A stretch of DNA of 64,000 nucleotides from Nocardia elegans NBRC 108235 (GTDB lineage: Bacteria; Actinomycetota; Actinomycetes; Mycobacteriales; Mycobacteriaceae), in assembly GCF_001612845.1 (NCBI RefSeq), contig NZ_BDBF01000016.1, positions 1-64,000 on the forward strand. The letters run 5' to 3'. Each line of letters begins with the position of its first letter. The stretch's first letter is position 1. The notes under the pieces are model-generated. The model saw nothing but the letters and a program-made list of their open reading frames with translations, had not been told where the DNA came from and did no database searches. The translations under genes and the position numbers were made by a program. This document shows positions 60,380-64,000 of the stretch, piece after piece.

Positions 60380-62563
60380 TCAGCCCTTCGATTCGCGTGG
60401 CAGCCCGAGGATCCGCTCACCGGCGACGGTCAACAGGATCTGTTCGGTGCCGCCGGCGATCGACAGACAACGAGTGAGCAGGAATTCCTTCACCACATCG
60501 GTATCCAGCGCACCGGCCGTGCCGGACAGTTCGACCGCGAATTCGGCCACTGCCTGCCGGTGCCGGACGCCGACCAGTTTGCGGACGCTGCTCTCCGCCG
60601 CGGGGTCACCGCCGGACAGCAATTTTGCGGCCGCACGCGCCTCCAGCAACGTGCCGGCCACCGAATCGGCGACCAGCGCGCCGAGGCGATCGGCGACCAC
60701 CTCGGCACCCGGGCCTGCGGTGGGAGCTGCCGCGATCAGGGCCTCGAGCTCATCGCCGATTCCCTTGCCGCCCATGGCCACACGCTCCGCCGAGAGCGTG
60801 GAACGGGCGATCCGCCAGCCGTCGCCGAGCTCTCCCACCAGGCAGTCGTCGGGGACGAACACGTCGTCGAGGAAGACCTCGTTGAAGCGCGCCTCGCCGG
60901 TGATCTCGACCAGCGGCCGGATCTCTAGCCCCGCACTCTTCATGTCGACCAGAAAGTAGCTGATGCCCTTGTGCTTCGGTGCGGTGGAATCAGTGCGCGC
61001 CAAGCAGATTCCCCACGTGGCACGGTCGGCGAGCGAGGTCCACACCTTCTGGCCGCGCAGCTTCCAGCCGCCCTCGACCCGCTCGGCGACGGTGCGCAGC
61101 GCCGCGAGATCGGAGCCGGCGCCCGGCTCCGAGAACAGCTGGCACCAGATGACCTCACCGGTCAGCGTGGGCAGCGCGTAGCGCTCGATCTGCTCGGGCG
61201 TACCCCACTGCAGCAGGGTCGGAATCGCCCAGTTGGCGATCGCCAGATCCGGCAATTCGATTCCGGCCTTACGGATCTGGTCCTCGATGAGACTGCGCTG
61301 AATCGGGTCGGCGTCGCGACCGTAGGGTGCCGGCCAGTGGCAGGCCAGCAGTCCCGCCTCGGCCAGTGCGCCGCGCTGCTCTCCGGCGGGCAGCGCGGCG
61401 ATACGGGCCAGGTCGGCGGCCAGCACGGTCCCCTCGGCCGTGTCCAGACCCGCTGCCTCCCATGCCGATCCGCCTTCGGCGTCACCGAGGTCGACCGACA
61501 CGTTGCGCCGCACTCCGGCATGCGTCAGCTTCGCCACTTCGGCCCGCCAGTGCGCCGAACCGCCCAGCAACGCCCGCAGCGCGGTCGCGCGCCGCAGGTA
61601 CAGGTGCGCGTCGTGCTCCCAGGTGAAGCCGATACCGCCCAGCACCTGGATGCAGTCCTTGGCGTTCTCCACAGCGGCGTCCAGCGCGATCGCCATCGCG
61701 ACGGCGGCGGCCAGTCGCAGTTCGCCACCACCCGCATCGGTAGATCCCGCGGCGGTCGCCGGATCGGCCGCTGCCGCCGCGTCCGCCGCCACGGCGCGGG
61801 TCTGTTCGGTGCGGCACAGCATCCAGGCGCAGATGTGCTTGATCGCCTGGAATTCGCCGATCTTGCGGCCGAACTGCTCCCGGACCTTGGCGTAGCCGAC
61901 CGCCGTCTCCAGGCACCAGCCCGCGATCCCCGCGGCCTCGGCCGCGATCAGCGCGGCCACGAGATCGCCCACCGCGTAGGGCGGTTCGAAGATGTGCCCG
62001 GCGGGCACCGCGACGCTCGCGCAGGACACACGAGCCAGCGGAGTGCTGGGGTCCAGGGGCTCGAGCGCCTCGACCGTCACGCCCGGCGTGCCCGCCGGCA
62101 GCAGGCACCACAGCTCGCGGTCGCCGGAGCGTACCGGCAGCAACAGCGCGGTCTGCTCGTCGGCGCCGAGCACGGTCTCCCAGGTGCCGGTCACTTCCAG
62201 CGCGTCGGTTGTGTTGTGCGACAGCACAACAGGCTCGCCCAGGGCGATACCGCAGGGCGTATCCTCGTCGAGGGTGTCGCCGGCGACGAGGCCGGCCAGC
62301 GCGGTAGCCGTCACCGGTCCGCCCACGAGATCATGCGCCGCCTGCTCGATCAGCACGGCCAGATCGCTCACGCAGCCGCCCGCGCCGCCGGCCTCCTCGG
62401 GAACCGCGACGCGGAAGATGCCGAGGCCCACCAGGCCCGGCCAGAATTCACGCCAGTACCCGGGCGCGCCACTGCGCATTGTTGCAATCGGGTGCACCGC
62501 TGCGGCCCATCCGCGCATCGACTCCTGGACGGCTTTATGCTCGTCAGTGGTGGCGATGGTCAC
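60380..62563 (-). CDS. fadE34: FadE34 (ChsE3), fused double acyl-CoA dehydrogenase of C24 steroid CoA
   Basis: A 727-residue protein with two acyl-CoA dehydrogenase modules in one chain (M. tuberculosis FadE34 about 711 aa). Module 1 (1-~360) has REQFGRKIGEFQAIKHICAW and GGIGFTWEHDAHLYLRRA; module 2 (~380-727) has CQLFSEPGAGSDLAAL, WKLRGQKVWTS and GGTEQILLTVAGERILG. FadE34 desaturates five-carbon side-chain CoA esters. GTG at 62563. Here it leads straight into chsE1-chsE2-chsH2-chsH1-ltp2, and is divergent from kstR. Confidence 0.92.
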   Translation of the reverse strand: MTIATTDEHKAVQESMRGWAAAVHPIATMRSGAPGYWREFWPGLVGLGIFRVAVPEEAGGAGGCVSDLAVLIEQAAHDLVGGPVTATALAGLVAGDTLDEDTPCGIALGEPVVLSHNTTDALEVTGTWETVLGADEQTALLLPVRSGDRELWCLLPAGTPGVTVEALEPLDPSTPLARVSCASVAVPAGHIFEPPYAVGDLVAALIAAEAAGIAGWCLETAVGYAKVREQFGRKIGEFQAIKHICAWMLCRTEQTRAVAADAAAAADPATAAGSTDAGGGELRLAAAVAMAIALDAAVENAKDCIQVLGGIGFTWEHDAHLYLRRATALRALLGGSAHWRAEVAKLTHAGVRRNVSVDLGDAEGGSAWEAAGLDTAEGTVLAADLARIAALPAGEQRGALAEAGLLACHWPAPYGRDADPIQRSLIEDQIRKAGIELPDLAIANWAIPTLLQWGTPEQIERYALPTLTGEVIWCQLFSEPGAGSDLAALRTVAERVEGGWKLRGQKVWTSLADRATWGICLARTDSTAPKHKGISYFLVDMKSAGLEIRPLVEITGEARFNEVFLDDVFVPDDCLVGELGDGWRIARSTLSAERVAMGGKGIGDELEALIAAAPTAGPGAEVVADRLGALVADSVAGTLLEARAAAKLLSGGDPAAESSVRKLVGVRHRQAVAEFAVELSGTAGALDTDVVKEFLLTRCLSIAGGTEQILLTVAGERILGLPRESKG

Positions 62564-62598
62564 ACTCCATACCGCCTTTCCGGCGTGACTCCCACACC

Positions 62599-62612
62599 TA
62601 GAACATGTTCTA
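62599..62612. promoter_or_regulatory. KstR operator between fadE34 and kstR
   Basis: TAGAACATGTTCTA is a perfect palindrome and an exact match to TNNAACNNGTTNNA, the ideal KstR box. It lies 35 bp from the fadE34 GTG and 101 bp from the kstR ATG, giving control of the side-chain operon and autoregulation. Confidence 0.93.
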
Positions 62613-62713
62613 ATGTGACGGTCGGGCGTAAGTCAAGGGGCGTCCGTCGCCGCCGCTGAACTACGCTCGTCGGCCACCGGAACCGACGTGCGTGCAGGAA
62701 AGGACTTTCACGA

Positions 62714-63370
62714 ATGGCCAGTCCCTCCCGAGAGCAGGCAGCCGACTCGGGTGCGCAGAACGGAGCCCGCAATCGCGCGACGGTCAGCACCCTCAGCGAG
62801 GACGAGCTGAGCTCGGCGGCCCAGCGCGAACGGCGCAAGCGGATCCTCGACGCCACCCTCGCGCTCGCCTCCAAGGGCGGTTACGACGCGGTGCAGATGC
62901 GCGCGGTCGCCGAACGCGCCGACGTCGCGGTCGGCACGCTGTATCGGTACTTCCCCTCGAAGGTGCATCTGCTGGTCTCGGCACTGGCCCGGGAATTCGA
63001 GCAGTTCGACAGCAAACGCAAGCCGCTGGCCGGGCAGACCCCGCAGGAACGCATGCACGTGATGCTGACCCAGGTCACCCGCGCCATGCAGCGCGATCCG
63101 CTGCTCACCGAGGCCATGACGCGAGCGTTCATGTTCGCCGACGCCTCCGCGGCCGCGGAGGTCGACCGGGTCGGCAAGGTGATGGACCGCTTCTTCGCTC
63201 GTGCCGTGAACGAGGGCGAGCCCACCGAGCGCGATCTGGCCATCGCCCGCGTCATCAGCGACGTGTGGTTGTCGAATCTGGTGGCGTGGCTCACCCGGCG
63301 TGCCTCGGCGACCGATGTGGCCGAGCGCCTCGACCTGACCGTCGACCTCTTGCTGGGCGAAAAGTCCTGA
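62714..63370 (+). CDS. kstR: KstR, TetR repressor of cholesterol catabolism
   Basis: A 218-residue TetR protein with LALASKGGYDAVQMRAVAER then ADVAVGTLYRYFPSKVHLL, matching remembered KstR (Rv3574). It represses uptake, side-chain and ring A/B genes and responds to 3-oxo-steroid CoA esters. GGAAAGGA lies 9 nt before the ATG. An unstructured Ser/Arg-rich N-terminal stretch of ~35 residues precedes the HTH. Confidence 0.93.
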   Translation: MASPSREQAADSGAQNGARNRATVSTLSEDELSSAAQRERRKRILDATLALASKGGYDAVQMRAVAERADVAVGTLYRYFPSKVHLLVSALAREFEQFDSKRKPLAGQTPQERMHVMLTQVTRAMQRDPLLTEAMTRAFMFADASAAAEVDRVGKVMDRFFARAVNEGEPTERDLAIARVISDVWLSNLVAWLTRRASATDVAERLDLTVDLLLGEKS

Positions 63371-63392
63371 GCGCGCGGCAGGGAGCGGATTG

Positions 63393-63413
63393 CCGGACAA
63401 TGTAGGTCCGGCG
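63393..63413 (+). terminator. Hairpin after kstR
   Basis: GCCGGAC and GTCCGGC (7-bp stem, 7-nt loop) lie 22 bp beyond the kstR stop. There is no T run, so it is a moderate terminator candidate. The 120 bp that follow up to otsB hold nothing recognisable. Confidence 0.45.
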
Positions 63414-63536
63414 TTCGAAACCTGCCTGGCGAGCTCGTGTAAACAGCACGTATCACTGCGCCAACACGCGGGCAAACCTGACCCAGTAAAGTTTCTCGCG
63501 CCCTGAAAAATCTCCTCCGATCACTAGGTTGGATGC

Positions 63537-64000
63537 GTGAGCGCACAGGATCTGCCACACGAACTTCGCCGTGCCTTGTCGGCCGTAGCCCGCGTGCCGC
63601 GGCTATTGGTCGCTTCGGACTACGACGGGACAATCGCGCCCATAGTCTCCGATCCGGCAAAGGCCTATCCCCATCGGGAATCGGTCAGCGCATTGCGTGC
63701 GCTCGCCGGCCTGACGACCACTACCGCGGCCGTCATCTCCGGCCGCGCGCTGCGAGATCTCGCGGCGCTTTCCCGGCTTCCCGTCGAGGTGCAGTTGATC
63801 GGAAGCCACGGCTCGGAATTCGATGTCGGCTTCGTGCACGCCATCGACAACGACGCCAAGCAGTTGCTGACCGAGGTGCGCCACGCCCTGGCCGCCATCG
63901 CCGACGACAATCCCGGCGTCACCGTCGAGGCCAAGCCGGCCAGCATCGCGCTGCATGTGCGCAACGCCACTCCCGAGGTGGGCCGGCGTGCGCTGCAGCA
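63537..64000 (+). CDS. otsB: OtsB-type trehalose-6-phosphate phosphatase, 3' end cut by window edge
   Basis: The frame is open from a GTG at 63537 to the right edge (about 154 residues). LLVASDYDGTIAPIVSD carries the HAD motif I (DxDGT), VISGRALRDLA and LIGSHGSEF are typical of trehalose-phosphatases (SGR and GxHGxE). It would dephosphorylate trehalose-6-phosphate. The C-terminal motifs III and IV lie outside the window. It is unrelated to the steroid block. Confidence 0.85.
   Translation, partial: MSAQDLPHELRRALSAVARVPRLLVASDYDGTIAPIVSDPAKAYPHRESVSALRALAGLTTTTAAVISGRALRDLAALSRLPVEVQLIGSHGSEFDVGFVHAIDNDAKQLLTEVRHALAAIADDNPGVTVEAKPASIALHVRNATPEVGRRALQ

Noticed and set aside
63380..63430. tRNA-like GTTCGAAAC after a 7-bp/7-nt hairpin downstream of kstR
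   Set aside because: No acceptor stem, D arm or correct spacing can be built on either strand; a simple hairpin is the better reading.

Overview
The window comes from a high-GC actinobacterium, most likely a mycolic-acid producer of the Nocardia/Rhodococcus type. GTG and TTG starts are common, start and stop codons often overlap as ATGA or GTGA, and the gene content and order closely follow the cholesterol-catabolic locus known from Mycobacterium tuberculosis (Rv3526-Rv3574). Gene identities were assigned by reading the proteins and comparing them with remembered families; no database search was run.

Layout. (1) 1-508: end-truncated secreted Pro/Ala/Ser-rich protein. (2) 836-6375: KstR2-type block for the last two steroid rings: two SDRs diverging from echA20-ipdA-ipdB-ipdC. 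(3) 6456-16444: a self-contained catabolic cluster of unknown substrate (CMD, VOC, TetR, CoA-transferase, HMG-CoA lyase-like, SnoaL-like, acyl-CoA dehydrogenase, APH kinase, AMP-ligase, cyclase) with two copies of one exact 14-bp operator. (4) 16932-18248: secreted lipase. (5) 18341-29242: fadA6-kstR2, a structured repeat, ipdF-ipdE1 and the divergent fadD3-crotonase-fadE31-fadE32-ipdE2 operon. (6) 29511-35677: accessory stretch: MarR-MFS pair, a small-ORF/DUF6879/XRE module, DUF427 and AraC genes. (7) 35826-41219: hsaA-hsaD-hsaC-hsaB diverging from kshA and a small CxxC protein. (8) 41293-43282: cupin, TetR and secreted protein. (9) 43534-49165: hsaE-hsaG-hsaF diverging from kstD and a MaoC-like hydratase. 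(10) 49271-54824: small ORF, a five-gene DUF4129/MoxR/DUF58 membrane operon and zapE. (11) 54911-63370: TetR, then ltp2-chsH1-chsH2-chsE2-chsE1-fadE34 diverging from kstR. (12) 63537-64000: 5' part of otsB.

How it works together. The fadE34/chsE/chsH/ltp2 operon shortens the sterol side chain to the 17-ketone. KstD and KshA open ring B. HsaAB, HsaC and HsaD process ring A to HIP (also called HIL) and a 2-hydroxydienoate, which HsaE, HsaF and HsaG turn into pyruvate and propionyl-CoA. FadD3 activates HIP, and IpdE1E2, IpdF, IpdC, EchA20, IpdAB, FadE32 and FadA6 take down rings C and D. Five KstR-type boxes lie at the side-chain and ring A/B genes and three KstR2-type boxes at the ring C/D genes, and both repressor genes are here. 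cyp125, fadA5, kshB and the Mce4 uptake genes are not in the window.

Most notable: a repeated gene-junction cassette (a 24-codon ORF plus an RNA hairpin directly before the Shine-Dalgarno sequence) at echA20/ipdA and hsaD/hsaC, with a shorter copy before the CoA-transferase; KstR/KstR2 promoters whose -10 boxes sit 6-11 nt from the start codon, implying leaderless mRNAs; an uncharacterised TetR regulon with a kinase/dehydrogenase pair; and a cloverleaf-like inverted-repeat element after ipdF.
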